In this document: positions 1-14,400 of the stretch, in pieces | How positions within the stretch are numbered: position 1 is the stretch's first letter | How the letters are laid out: each line of letters begins with the position of its first letter | Position numbers and translations under genes: made by a program | The notes under the pieces: model-generated | Told to the model about the DNA's origin: nothing | The model's input: the letters and a program-made list of their open reading frames with translations, nothing else | The model's database searches: none | Assembly (NCBI RefSeq): GCF_039555335.1 | Contig: NW_027305501.1 | Location: forward strand, 973,501-1,037,500 | Source of the DNA: Amphiura filiformis | Taxonomy: Eukaryota > Echinodermata > Ophiuroidea > Amphilepidida > Amphiuridae | Length of the DNA stretch: 64,000 nucleotides | Reading direction: 5' to 3'

Positions 1-406
1 AGAGACATATTAGGCACTTGAAACTTGATTCTGAGTTTAGCGTCCACCGCCCGCGTTATGAATTTTGTGCCGCGTTTGAGATGTAAAATCTGAAAATAAT
101 TCATTATTTTGCAAATTACTACTAATAGTCCTGGCCCTAGCTAGAACCCGCCTACACGGATAGGGCAGAGATTTTGACACTTGATTTGGGTTATTGGACC
201 TTTGAGGTTAACGAATCACAGAGGTGCTTTTATGAAAGCGGCTGCATGAATTCGAGAAATCCAAGATGGCAGCCGCGGCCATTTTGAAAATTTTAAATTT
301 TAGTTTTCACTCAATATTCATGTGTAATACATCATTCTATAGGTTTTTGCATACAAGGAATCAATTTCTGACATTATTTTTATGATTGAAGGTCAGTATA
401 ACATGT

Positions 407-828
407 TTACATTCAAAATGGCCGCCAAATGGTTGCCAAAAGATGGGGTTTTCATTAAAATGTATTTAGAATTCAATATTTTAACTTATTTGATGTTAAA
501 AATAACCATGGGTTGCTGATATTATGGTCAGTTGTCTATGTCATTTCTATCATCTCCTGGATATGTTTAAAATCAAAATGGCTGCCAAAATGGCCGCCAA
601 AATCGTCTTTTTTTCATTAAAATGTGTTACAGGAGTATTATGAAGTACCAGATTTACAATGAAATGGTGCCAAACATTGTGTTCTTTTGTATTCAAAGTA
701 TCTCTCTGGTAAAGGGTAACAATATGACATCAGCATCAATTAATATGATCTCATGGGCATGTAAACATTCAAAATGGCCGCCAAAATGGCTGCAAAAACA
801 TGATTTTTTCATTAAAATGATATTTAAA
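407..828 (+). repeat. Degenerate internal repeat with AAAATGGCCGCC words
   Basis: Three units (about 407-475, 562-630, 758-828) share the order ACATG, then one or two AAAATGGCNGCC words, a T-run and CATTAAAATG. Diverged units recur near 2290-2335 and 2455-2495, and mirror copies lie in the right arm near 3840-3900, 4020-4100 and 4230-4280. Confidence 0.6.
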
Positions 829-1169
829 ACAGCATTTTAATAGATGTTGTGTTAAATATTTTCATTGAACGCTGATATAATGTTAAAGGAGTATTTCTAT
901 CCAAATTTCTTCCTGCTCATGTGTTTTTACATTCATGAAAGAAACCTAAACCCAAATTTTCATGCAAATCGGACATTCAGTTGGCGAATTATGGGCTATA
1001 ACATATATTTCAATGGTCCATAGGATTGTGTGTGATACTTTCGTTGTCGACAGAATGAAATTCAAAATCGAACATTTCGCCCGCTTTCTCTAGATATAAA
1101 TTATAAATTTATAAGATAAATTTGCAAGATTCCTTTTGCACATGATAATTATGCACCTAGTAAGGGAGA

Positions 1170-1937
1170 CCGGGGCAGGTTGGCCCCTTTTTCCCCACTT
1201 ATCTGGAGAGCTCAGTTTGTGGGTTAGGAGGCTCTCAATTTGATACTTGAGAGCTGTTTACTCTAGGTAAATGCTAACAAATTTATATGGCTCTGTGACT
1301 TATACAAAAGTTATAGTAGTTGTAGGAGAGAGCGAAAAGAAAATTAACCAGGCAGGCAGGTTGGCCCACCAAACGGGCAGGTTGGCCCTCTATGCACAAC
1401 CGTGTGTTATTGCCATATTTCTTTCCAATAAAACATTCTAAAGTTACAACTGCGGTAAGATATCACCTATCATAGTTCCAAGATAATCAAAAATAAAATT
1501 CATTTTAGCCATCATGGGTCATTCTTGAGGAAATAGCTAAAATCAAGGAAATAACGTTAACCAATCATCTTATAAAACCCATAACGAAAAACTGAAAGGC
1601 TGTGGATAACAATTGTAATTGACTTTTTTTTCATTATTAACTATTCTGAGTGATGAATTACTTTTTATGTACAAATTCCCAATTATAAAGAAATATGATA
1701 TTGAAATATTGCTATTTCCAGTCAAAAAGTGCTCAAATAGGACAACAATATAGATTTTTTTGTTTTTTTTCTCCGCCTTTGAACAATTTTATCCATGGAA
1801 CTGACTAGTGTTGGTGTGTAAATTGTATTTTGCTTCATTTGACACAAAATGGGTGAAAATGGAGAAAGTATGCATAACTCTTGCCCATAAACACAATGGG
1901 GGGCAACATGCCCCAGCACAAGTGGGCCAACCTGCCC
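1170..1937. mobile_element. Short DNA transposon with GGGGCAGGTTGGCCC ends, nested in the fold-back element
   Basis: The word GGGGCAGGTTGGCCC at about 1172 is met by its inverse GGGCCAACCTGCCCC at about 1923-1937. The core GGCAGGTTGGCCC repeats twice just inside the left end (about 1355 and 1377), like subterminal binding sites. There is no coding capacity. Superfamily and target duplication are not clear. Confidence 0.55.
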
Positions 1938-2498
1938 CATAGTCTATTTTTGTTTTCCATCAAATTCCATAAAACAGAAACAGGATGGAAAGCTTTCAAC
2001 TATATGGCATTTTAAGCAAGACCCATACCTTCCAGCAACTTACAATTTACATAATGTATTATGTGCAACAATAGTGCTTTCTTTCCTTTCTTTTTTCTCC
2101 AAAATGACCATGCAAGTAGTTTTAAATTGATAATATTATGTCTCAACAACATGTAATTTATCTGATTTTTTAAGGAAATGGTGCCACATGAGTGCTTTCT
2201 TGAGATCCAAAAATATCTTTGTGGCAGAAGGGTAACGTAAAATATGTCATTCAAAATTATCCCATGGGTAAGTTCAAAGAAATAAAAGTGACTCCCAAAA
2301 TGGCCACCAAAATATTATTTTTCATCAAAATCTGTTACAGCGACACTAGGTATCTGGTTTTCAAGGGATGGTGCCATAAAAGGAGAGTATTTTCCCACAT
2401 AATCATTATAGCATAGCAGTAATAGGAAAACAGCATGGACTTATGGGTAATTGGGCATGTTTAAAATTCAACTTGGCCACCAAAATAATATTTTGGAT

Positions 2499-2558
2499 GT
2501 TGGTGTAACAGTCATTTAAAAGAGTATATTATATTCTTTAAATGACTGTTACACCAAC
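2499..2558. repeat. Perfect 22-bp stem hairpin
   Basis: Bases 2499-2520 and 2537-2558 are exact inverse complements around a 16-base loop. It lies in the middle of the fold-back element. Confidence 0.85.
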
Positions 2559-5294
2559 TTTCAAGATACCAGTTTTTTACAGGAGATGTCATTTTTTCAG
2601 CTTCATGGCATATGGTTAACATTCTGTCGTAAAATGATTCTGCCGGCATGCTCATACCAACGGGACCCCTTATATACTAGGTGCATAATGATCATGTGCA
2701 AGAGGAATCTTGCAAATGGCCATGCGTTTTGAGTTGGGCCGGTAATGCGTTACATGTTTTCGCGAGATGAAAATTGCATGTTTTTCGTTTAGATATGAAT
2801 ATCTTTCACACATTATACCCAACATATATAAAAGTATACATTTTCTGGCTGCAAATGAACCAAAAAAACCAAAAATGCACTTTAAAATGACACAGGGTGT
2901 AACACTAAGGAGTTATGAAACTGAAAATACCAAATATTTTTGGGAAAAAAGGTAAAATTTGACAAATTAAAACAAAATGTTAGCTTCACCCCACATATTT
3001 AAAAGTTCCATATTTGAATTCCTCTCAGTCAGAGCTTTAAATACATATATAACATCATAGGGTTCAATAAAATTAAAATGATTTTGCGCCAGCTTCTTTC
3101 AAGGCATATTTTCCCATTGACTTCAATGTGTAACCTGAACGGAAAATAAAATATGCAAAATTGCTTCTCAAAGCAAATTAAATTACCTGGAATATGATTG
3201 TATGGTGTTATAGTATGCAGTTTAAAGTGAATTGTAAAAATGTGAAAAAAGAAATGGACCTCTTGCATCATATGACCCTGGGGTCACTTTTTATTAAATT
3301 TGCTCCTCCTGATCCTCCTCCTCCTGATCCTCCTCCACCCCGCACATTATGCTAATTGGAGGCTAATTATTCAAATGTTAATAACTTTTTACAACTTTTA
3401 TAAGGTTTACTGTATTGGTCTCATCACAAGCTTTAATTTGACACCAAATTTAACTACATAGGCTACATATTAACTGAGAAAATTAAAAAGATGAACCCTA
3501 AAATGCCGCGCGCATGTAACATCTCCACCTATTTACTGGCCCAACTCAAAACGCATGGCCAAATATATTCCCTTTCCAGAGAAACCGGCCAACATGTTCG
3601 ATTTTGAATTTTATTCTGTCGCCAACGAAAGTATAACACACAATCCTATGGACCATTGAAATATACGGTATGTTATAGTCCATAATTCGCCAACGGAATG
3701 TCCGATTTGCATGAAATTTAGGATTTAAGATTCTTTTATGAATGTAAAAACACATGAGCAGGAAGAAATTGGGATAGAAATATCCCTTTAACATTATATC
3801 AGCGTTCCCATGGAAATATTTAACACAACATCTATTAAAATGCTGTTTTAAATACCATTTTAATGAAAAAATCATGTTTTGCAGCCATTTTGGCGGCCAT
3901 TTTGAATGTTTACATGCCCATATGAGATAATATTAATTGATGCCGATGTCATATTGTTACCCCTTTACCAGAGGGATACTTTGAATACAAAAGAACACAA
4001 TGTTTGGCACCATTTCATTGTAAATCTGGTACTTTATAATACTCCTGTAACACATTTTAATGAAAAAAGACTATTTTGGCGGCCATTTTGGCAGCCATTT
4101 TGAAATTTAAACATATCCAGGAGATGATAGAAATGACATAGACGACTTATGCTTTGTTGTCACCATAATATCAGCATCCCATGGTTATTTTTAACATCAA
4201 ATAAGTTAAAATATTGAATTCTAAATGCATTTTAATGAAAACCCCATCTTTTGGCAACCATTCAAGTGGCCATTTTGAATGTAAACATGTTATACTGACC
4301 TTCAATCATAAAAATAATGTCAGAAATTGATTCCTTGTATGCAAAAACCTATAGAATGATGTATTACACATGAATATTGAGTGAAAACTAAAATTTAAAA
4401 TTTTCAAAATGGCACTTGGCGTGCCATCTTGAACTCTCGAATTAGCAGCCGCTTTAAAAAGCACCTCCGTGATTCTTTAACCTCAAAGGTCCAATAACCC
4501 AAATCAAGTGTCAAAATCTCTGCCCTATCCGGTGTAGGCCGGGTTCTAGCTAGGGCCTGGACTATAAACCAGAAAGAAAATTTGTTCTGCAAAATTTTTA
4601 AACCCCTTTTTTTGTATTTGAACCCTTCAAAAACTATAGAAAGCCTTGAGAACTATATTAGATGAATCCATCTAAATATTTTAGCATTAAAAATATACAG
4701 GTTTTTGACCCTTGCTCTATCCAATTATTTCAATTATACCTTTGGGATACCAGGGTAGACTAGAAGAAAACTTAACCTAGCCAAAATGTTTTTACCAGAT
4801 TGTTGATGTTGTAAATAATTTATCTCTAGGAAAGACCTAGTTTTGACAAATTGGTGCCAACAATTTATTTCATAATGTTCCGCATGATTGTTATTTTTGT
4901 ATTTAATAAGTCACCCTCCCCCCATTTCCCCCTATCCTCAAATGTATACGGAGAGGTTAGTACAAAGTGGAGTGAAGAAGACTGGCATGGTAATACTTCG
5001 GAATACATTTAGTTTGTTTTAAAACTTGAAAAACAAAAGGCAAGATAATTATACTTTTATAAATGTTTATGTGTGTTTGTGACATTATAATTTTATATTG
5101 CGACTGGCGATACCCAAGTAGAATGAACAAAAGCGCACAAGCATTGGTAAAAGGCCGCTGATAATGAAACCTTGAAAATAATGAATAATGAAATAGTTGC
5201 CTCATTATGAGCTGAAAAAAATGGGACGCTAAACTCAACATCAAGTTTCAATAGCCTTATGCATTTTAGTGAAGACTTGTCTAACATTAATTAC

Positions 5295-5401
5295 CTTTGG
5301 CAATGGATCTGTTGACTCTACCCTTACATCCTGCAGCATTCCTACCAGACGACTATCCTTCTGGTGCAACTTGGACTTTGCTTCTGTCATTGATACACCT
5401 T
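5295..5401 (-). CDS. Unrecognised gene, exon d
   Basis: 107 nt, two bases plus 35 codons, ending in phase 0: GVSMTEAKSK, KLHQKDSRLVGMLQD, then STDPLPK. Acceptor actttacag|AAGGTG, donor CCAAAG|gtaatt. Later exons should lie to the left, within or beyond the fold-back element at 1-5265. I did not find them. Confidence 0.65.
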
Positions 5402-8400
5402 CTGTAAAGTATACACAATAAATACAAATAATATTAGTCATGCATTGATCTGGGACATACTGAAAAACAAATTGTGGACTATTTTATCTAGATGTATTTG
5501 CCTATCTACAATGTATGATCACCTAGCACCACATTGACATATTATACTGATGAGGAGAGAGGTTAATTAGTTTTTCATCTAGACTAATACTTTATGTGCA
5601 CAGTGCTGAAACTTGGGAAGAGCTAAGTTTTAGTTGCTTTTGATGAATTAATTTAAAATGCTCATTTTTTTCTCTTTTTTTAGCAATAGTGTTTTGTCAT
5701 GTACCGTATACAATGTATTAGTATTAATGTATTGACTTTAAATGGGGATCTAAATGTTGGAGTTTAATATGCAGACCTGCCAAAGTACTTTGAAACAATT
5801 AACAAATGTGATCAAATCGATCATTCATGGTGTTTAATCAATTGGACCAAAAAAACTTTGGGCGGGCAGTTTCAGGATCCTGGCTAACACCCTGGCGGCT
5901 GGCCGCAATCATCCAGGGATGAAAACAAGCACTGACATAATTTCCTGAAACTGCTTTAACATTTCCTGAAAATGCGTATACATTTGGGAATTTCCATAAC
6001 CTGACCACCTTTTCTGACCACCTTTTCTGACTACCTTTTCTGACCAGCTTTTAGAGTGAGCCCTGTGATATTTGATGCTTACACCATAATAAGTGCTGGG
6101 TGATAATTTGCAAGCTTTTCTCTGGGACTTGTTAATAGATAAACAAAATTTTTAAGGGTATGTGGTTGTTATATCTTTCTCACTTTCGATTATTTATTTG
6201 TATCTTTTGCTTGTCACCCTAAGTGTTAAATGCTCACGGAATTGCTGCCCGGGGCAGCGTTACCCGTGTAGCTACCTGTCCGTGATCGTGTACTTGGCAT
6301 GCGGGGGGTCTAAGGTTCGAATCCCGGGGGTGCCAAGTGACTTCTTTGTTCATCTTCTCTCCTTTATCGTATCTTCTTTAACTTCTGATATCAAAAAGCA
6401 GGGTTGGGTGTTAGGGTTAATACAATTTTGTTTGTATATTTAATGTCTTGAATGCACCATCGGATAGATGAGTGCCACTGATGTAAAAGCAATTTCCAAA
6501 TAAAAACCTGAAACTTAAAAACTACAACACTTTCATGGTACATGAAAGTATTTAAAACAAATAAATAAACACATCCAATTTTCCTGACTTCATATTTCGA
6601 ACGAGTGCTCCTTCAATCTTCAGAACAGGGAAATGCCGCTAGCCTAGTGTTTACCCCCAACACTTCCCTGTTCAGACTTTCTGTTTGTCTGTCTGATAGA
6701 CAATTAAACCAGTGTTGCCAAAACTTTTCAGCGTCAAGGCGCCGCGCGGCGCATTGACCAGCCAGGCCGCGGTAAAGGATTCTCAAGTAGCCCAATTTCT
6801 AACCTTCCAAAAAAAGCGCCCAATACCGGATATTTGGGCGGATTTACCCGAATTTAGAACGCAAAACACCCAATTGGGCGGAAAAGCACTTGACTTTTAA
6901 ACTTCCGGTACTTACTGGGAAGTTACCGACCGATCAATAAATGGTCACAAAACCCATTGTAATTGCAATTTGGAGCTTAAAAAACTCAAAACCTTTATAA
7001 ATCGCCGAAAATCGGCTAAATTGAAAGAAAAATACATCAAATTGCTGCCGCGGCCTGAGGCTGAGACTGACAAAAGTAGCCCAATTTTAGGCAAGTAGCG
7101 GCATGCTTTTTTGAGTAGCGGCAAGTGATCGCCAAGTAGCCCCATTGTGCGCCTAAGGCGCGGCGTTGGCATCACTGAATTAAACCCATCATGCTGCACC
7201 CTTAATATACCAGGGCATGTATGACAAATATCATGAATATGACCTTGTGAAGTGGTAATTGTGTTTACTTTATTGATTATTGACCCAGCACCTGAAATGA
7301 CAATTGCCTCCTCTCTAAACTGAGAAGTTAACTGCCCTGTGAAAAACAAAACAAATTGAACTTGATAATTTCAATTTTATGTCACTTAAAGGAGTATTTC
7401 GTGATCCTAGCATCCTCTATTTATGTCATTTTTCATTAGATATCCACGAAAAAAACCTATTCCCAAAATTTCAGTTGATTCCGATTTTGCGTTCGCGAGT
7501 TATGCATGATTGTACGTACATGTATTACACTGCTCCATAGACAATGCGTTGTAATTTCGTTCTGGTGCACCAGAACGAAATTCAAATTCCACGATATCTT
7601 TGCTAAACGAATTAATCTGCAAGAAATATTTTGTACATAAACATTATGTAGCCAGAGGTTTCCAGTGATATAAAAATCTCAACTTTTTTGAGAAAAGTGG
7701 GGGATGAGGCTGTGGATCACGAAATGCCCTTTTAACATCCAGAATGGTACAACATTATTGTGCAAAGTGTAAAGATAATAAAAATGAAGCAAACATCAAA
7801 ATAATGTCAAAAAAGATGGTCAAAAAAGATGGTCAGAAAAGGTGGTCAGAAAAGGTAGTCAGAAAAGGTGGTCAGGTTATGGAAACACCCTATACATGTA
7901 CATTTCCCAGCAGGCGACAGGGAAGATCTAAGCAAAATTTCCTGAAATCAGGAAATTTCCTGAAGATTTACATCCCAGATCCTAGCAGAACGACAGTACC
8001 CACAAGATGCTTCGTCTAGACGAGGTCCGGGCATAATACGTATGTGTATGTATTGCCATATCTTTTCTGGGCAAATGTGTAGGCCTACTCCCTGGCGTGG
8101 CGTGGTGAATTCCAAAAATTGTCTGTCATTAGTGTCAAAAATCGCTCCAGTTACCGGTTACCCCCTCCCGATCCCCCCACCCGGGCCCCAGCTTTGCTTT
8201 GGCCATCTCCGCAATGCCAAAAAATCTTTGCCCTCCTAGTTTGCAACGGCCACGCAAATTTAAAAAAAACGGGCAAAACAGACACATCATTTATCGGTAT
8301 GACATTTTCGTATTGGTGCTGCCCTATTTGTGCAGAGCTACTACGGTATGGGTTCCCTGTACTATCTTTGCCCTAGCATGCTAGGTAGAGGGAGCAAAAT

Positions 8401-11400
8401 TCGGAAGACATGACACAGTTACCTTTCTCCAATTCTTTCATTTTCTTGATAGTAGTAGGATGTAATGGAGATCTGGGCAGTTTGCCCGTATCTATTTAAT
8501 GGTGCGCTCTATTTTCTACATTGAAATTAGTTGTAGGGGCCTACTCTCCTCAAACTAGCGCTCCCCATATCGAAATTACGGACTTCTCTGCTTTGGCCCT
8601 CCTTAGCTCGAAATACTCTAGCTAAAATACAGGTTTACATACTATCTTACATTATCTTGCTGTATTTCAGCTAGAGCGCCAGACGACAATCTTCCGGGTT
8701 TTTTTGGAGAACAATACTATTACGTAAGACCAAGGGTAGCGCTAGGCTGCTTTTTGGGGTCCCGGACTCACCAAAATACAGTTCGGACCCCCTATTTTAA
8801 AATTTTCTGCGAGTTCAGGGGTCCCTGCAGACCCCCAGCTTTTCAATCTAGTGCTACCGCAGACATACTATTTATGCTGCATTTGTGCAACTCGGACTCG
8901 CCAAACTAGACTACGGACCCCCTACTTTCAGAATTTCGGCAAGTTCGGGGGTCCCTGCGGACTCTGGAGCGCTTTGTTCTAGCGCTACCCCTGCGTAAGA
9001 CGAAGAAGAAACCCGCCTCGGAGCCCGCCCTACTCATTATTTCATTGTACTTATTGCAATTTGCCTCCACACATTACGTAATCAACACAAAGCTTTTGTG
9101 AGGATTAGTGAGTGGATAAGAAATTGACAGCGGAGGATACGAAGGACATGCCGATTGTTAGTTGTCAATCATGAATTGCCGCAACGTTTTACTTTTAGTA
9201 TTTTACTGCATGCCATGGCATTCCGCAAGCACCAAGACAAATTATGCCGTATTTTTCCAAAGATCATCTCATTTATAAAGTAAGCTGAATGCGATCTGTA
9301 CTTTTGTTACATTCCGATCCCTTTTGATCACCTATAGTATTATCGGCGAATTTGCTTGAAAACATGTGACTGTGAGTTCATGTTGTGTAAACATAATTAG
9401 CATAGACACAAATGAAACTAGAGGCAAATGGTGGTCATAGACCACAAACCTAGCTGGGGCATGTTGGTGTTGTGGAGGTATCTGACCCCTGCAAAATGTT
9501 CCAAAAATGTTCCCCTGTCATGAGGTTTGTTGTCACCGAGTTTTGAGTCCTGTACTCCTCACAGATGTCCAGAAAATGCAATTCTAAGATTTGACCCAGA
9601 TGACCTTTGACCAGACCCCTGCAAGATGTTCCATAATTCACTCCTGGTCATGAGTTGTCACCGAGTTTGAGCCCTGTACCTCTTACAGATGTCCAGATAA
9701 CGCAATTCTAAGATTTGGCCCCAGAACTTAGTGATGTCTTTTGAGCTGACCCGTGCAAAATGTTCCAATATGTTCCCCAGGTCAATTGCAAATCCACAGT
9801 AGGGTTGCAAATATACCATATGTCACTCGGAGTGCGACAATTTGTACAGATAAATTTATCACAGGTATTTTTTTATTAATTTGACCATTCGTCTGCATAT
9901 TACCAAATATAACCCATTTTGGGCTACCGTTTTTCCGCGAAGGTCATTTATGTCGACAAATTGTTCACAAATCCACAGTAGGGTTGCAAATATACCATAT
10001 GTCACTCGTAGTGTGACAATTTGTACAGATAAATTTATCACAGGTATTTTTCTATTAATTTGGCCATTCGTCTGCATATTACCAAAAATAACGCATTTTG
10101 GGCCACCGTTTCTCCGCGAACATCATTATGTCGACAAATTGTTCGCAAATCCACCACAGGGTTGCAAATATACCATACGTCACTCAGAGTGCGACAATGT
10201 GTACAGATAAATTTATCACAGGTATTTTTCTATTAATTTGACCATTCGTCTGCATATTACCAAATATAACCCATTTTGGGCTACCGTTTTTCCATGAAGG
10301 TCATTTATGTCGACAAATTGTTTGCCAATCCACAGTAGGGTTGCAAATATACCATATGTCACTCGTAGTGTGACAATTTGTACAGATAAATTTATCACAG
10401 CTATTTTTCTATTAATTTGGCCATTCGTCTGCATATTACCAAAAATAACGCATTTTGGGCCACCTTTTCTCCGCGAACATCATTATGTCGACAAATTGTT
10501 CGCAAATCCACCACAGGGTTGCAAATATACTATACGTCACTCGGAGTGCGACAATGTGTACAGATAAATTTATCACTGGTATTTTTCTATTAATTTGACC
10601 ATTCGTCTGCATATTATGAAATATAACCCATTTTGGGCTACCGTTTCTCCGGGAAGGTCATTTATGTCGACAAATTGTTCGCAAATCCACCGGTTACTTT
10701 TAAGGATATTAATACATGGCATAAAATGTGACAATTTATCAAAATAATTTTATAATGAACGCTTTTATGGATATTTGCCAATACAATATACCGTACATCT
10801 GACATGTACATGGTATATTAGGTATGCTAGGTGAATTCAAATTTGCCATCAAACTGCATCATTTTATATATCAAATTAAAGCTCTTGAGTCTTGAGTAAA
10901 CAAAGCCAAAACTGAAAACCTTTTTTCATAGCACTTTCCGTAGCAAAGTTACATCTTGTCAAAGATTGACTTTCATCAAAAAGATTCAGCTAGCAAAATT
11001 CCCCAAAACGGCATTTCGGGGTGTTTCTAGATCTTAGTCTCATTATGATAGCAGCTTTTTTTTAATGGAACTGCTATCAAAATCCTCTAAAATTCCTTGT
11101 GCGATTGTCTTATCACCATAAAAAATCATATATTTGGGTCAAGTGAAGTATAGAAAACATATTTATGTAGGTTTCCTTCTTCGCCAGTTGTTTTAAATTT
11201 CTATGTAAATATGCACATAGATGAACTCCTGGATGGGGCAGCTTTAATTAGCATGAGGCCACATTGATATGTAAATAGCGTATTGTTATTTAAATTTGTG
11301 CCCAGACGTATTGAGGGCGACAGTCATGTTACCCAGACGGAGAATGGCTGCATATGCCAGGCATGTCAATTTGCTGAGTGAAGGCTGATAATCACCTTTC

Positions 11401-14400
11401 TGTATAGGTAATAAGCTAGTATATTTCGTGTACCAGTTGGTTATAACAAAAATTAGTATCATATTAAATATATTAAATGTATAAACGTTGAAATATACAT
11501 GAATTTGAAAAGCAGAGCTTCGAAATCTAGCTAAGTCAGGTGATGTGAAATTCTGCTGCGTGACCCCCTCTGCGTGGTAGAATTATATTCATAAAACATT
11601 GAATTTAACAGATATCATGGGCAGCCAACCACGATTTATCAGCATTTAAAATATATGTTAATTAACAAAGATAAATAATAAAGAGTACAAATGGCAATTA
11701 ACTAGTAAACAAGCCTGAAATCTTAAAATGTTGCCACGTGATTTCCCGAACACATGATATTTCAACATGTGACCACTATTCAGATTTACCGTCAATATTT
11801 GGAGTATGCTTGCACATCATGCACATACACTGTGCATTTCTATACCTCCGTATAAAATCAATAATTCATGCTGGGAGCCAAGTAACATTGTCTACTCAGT
11901 GCAGATTGGTATTTTATTTTACTTGAGAGCATAATAGAAATACATAAGACGAATAAGGCGCCATGATGGAAGGTCAGGTCGGGTATCAAAGGTTATTATA
12001 ACTTAAATACTACTTGTATTTCCCACATTGCCTCTGTCACATATTTCCTTCATATTATTGCCAGCAAGTCCTAATTTTGACTTTGCAAATTGCAAAATGT
12101 CATTTCATATCAAATTAGTAGACTTTCTTTGAAAAAAACATATCACTGGTGCCTGATGGGAATACCCGTCCGCCATTTCATTAAACTGGATCGTTTTAGC
12201 CTGGTTTGTGCCCAGATGTATTGAGGCGCGCTATACTCTCATTGAACAGGCAAAGTTCGCAAAACTAACAACGTTGTTATTTGCGAAACTCAATTAACAT
12301 GATCCAAGGGTCGAACATGAATTATTCATAACGAGCTATAACGGATCGATAACTGGCCTCACTTTCTAGCTAGTAAACCAGCTGAATTTTTCATAGATTT
12401 TATGCTTGCTAATAGAACAACCGTGAATTTAGTGTCACCCCTTGATTTGCATTTTGTCGGCGAATTTGGCTGACTAGCAAATGTGTTAACTAAGGTTTGC
12501 CTGGGATGAGTACATCATCAGGTTGTAGTAAGCTACAAATTTCAAATGTTTGAGGACTTGTTCTCATTGCTTACCTGTGTTTTCACATCATATTTTGTGG
12601 TCAAAATGATTACAAATGTGTAATTTGCCGGGGTAATTTGCAATCATTTCCGACTGGCTAAGTAAGATGGCCTTGAACAGGGATCTCTGATTTGAATGCA
12701 CACTAACCAGGGCCGTGACACTCGTATTCAATCCCTGTATATCAGTAAGCTTAAAGACTAAATACCTAGGGAAACTGGGGAAAAGTGGAAAAAATTTTTT
12801 GTCCAGCCCAAACAGGATTACTGAAGCAAGGCAAGGCAAAACTTATTAAGGTTTACAAGATACATATTTGGTGCATACGCACCGATATGAACCTCAGCGC
12901 CAATCAGGCCGTCTTCACGTACTAGAGGTAAAGTTTGACATATCAGATATCGCACGACTCTGTGGTATATTTGGTTAACAAGATAGATTGTTAAGTACAC
13001 AAAGTACAAAAAAGTGACTATATCTCATTTACCAATGATCCTACAGAGATGTGACCACTAACTTTTTTGTTCTTTATAAGCAGAGGAAAAGTTTGACATA
13101 TCGCACGACTCTGTGGGATATTTGGTTAAAAAGATAGAGGGTTTGGTGCATAAAGTACAAAAAAGTGACTATATCTCATTAACCAATGATCCTACAGAGA
13201 TGTGACCACTGACTTTTTGTTCCTTATGACCAGAGGAAAAGTTTGACATATCGCACAACTCTGTGGGATATTTGGTTAAAAAGATAGAGGGTTAAGTATG
13301 TACACAAAGTACAAAAAAGTGACTATATCTCATTAACCAATGATCCTACAGAGATGTGACCACTGACTTTTTCGTTCTTTATGACCAGAGGAAAAGTTTG
13401 ACATATCGCACGACTCTGTGGGATATTTGGATAAAAAGATAGAGGGTTTGGTGCATAAAGTACAAAGAAGTGACTATATCTCATTAACCAATGATCCTAC
13501 AGAGATGTGACCACTGACTTTTTGTGGCGCCCTCTACGGAGGGGCCACATATAGGCATGTACTTTGTGAAAGGCTTCTAATTTCACTCTTGCTAGATTTA
13601 CTCCTTAATTGTTTTGCTAAAATTATGCCCAGCTCAGAAATAAAACCACAATATGCTAGGATTTTATTTTATTATTGTTTTCTGATATGCACGGGATAAA
13701 ATGATGTGTGCATATTCTTTGTTTAAAATACAAAATTAATGGACTTATAAAAACACCAAATAACCCGTGACCTTTGTATGGTTTAAACCAGTTTACCGCC
13801 TCTTAGAACCCGATAGACGGTGACATTTGACCATTCTAATTATGTATGTTTTGAACATGTTTGCACATGAACTAGTTGTTTGTGCATTCATTGAATGACC
13901 TTTGAAAATGTGAGTACAAAAACTCATACTTTGCAAATTAAGGTCAAATTTTGCACTATGATTGTTTAATTAAGGTTATTGATATTATAGTGATTGCACA
14001 CAGTGCACCTAATCCTTAAACCAACACCAATTAATTATAGTTGACCAACACAACCACTGACCAAACATGAAATCACTAATGGTTTATGTGCTTGAATACA
14101 GCTCAGTATCTTTGTGGTGACTATCTCTGATAAAAAACAAAACATTAATTAACGAAAATCAATCCTGGTCAGCAGAGAAAGGAATAAATTTGGAAGACAT
14201 GACTGTGTTGAAGGTCAGAAGTTTATTTGCAAAAATAATATTTATTGTAATATGCCTAACTGCTGGGAAGGGTTCCTAGCAATGTAAAGTGAAAGAAACC
14301 CCAATGGCTATTTTGTCTGTTTAAAATAGAGTTCTATGGCCGACTTAAAGTCATAATTATGACGTAATTTTGTTATTTATTAATTAATTTTAGCAGAATT

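Larger units (their letters stand above)
105..4598. mobile_element. Large fold-back element with about 1-kb inverted arms
   Basis: The left arm (about 105-1093) is matched in inverse orientation by the right arm (about 3575-4598), starting from the word CTGGCCCTAGCTAGAACCCG near 133. Homology resumes outside the arms: 15-45 matches the inverse of about 5220-5255, with about 600 bp extra on the right, so the element may be larger and cut by the window edge. Nested inverted pairs lie inside: 1117-1160 with 2676-2719, and 2719-2750 with 3524-3557. There is no open frame of note, so it is non-autonomous. No target duplication could be defined. Confidence 0.75.

Noticed and set aside
9881..10567. 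Open frames of 86-109 codons on the plus strand and mirror frames on the minus strand
   Set aside because: They run through the 178-bp satellite and repeat the same peptide per unit, a by-product of periodic sequence.
12588..12760. Minus-strand exon-like segment between tgatatacag and gtaagc
   Set aside because: Every frame meets a stop before the donor, and no phase fits the neighbouring exons.
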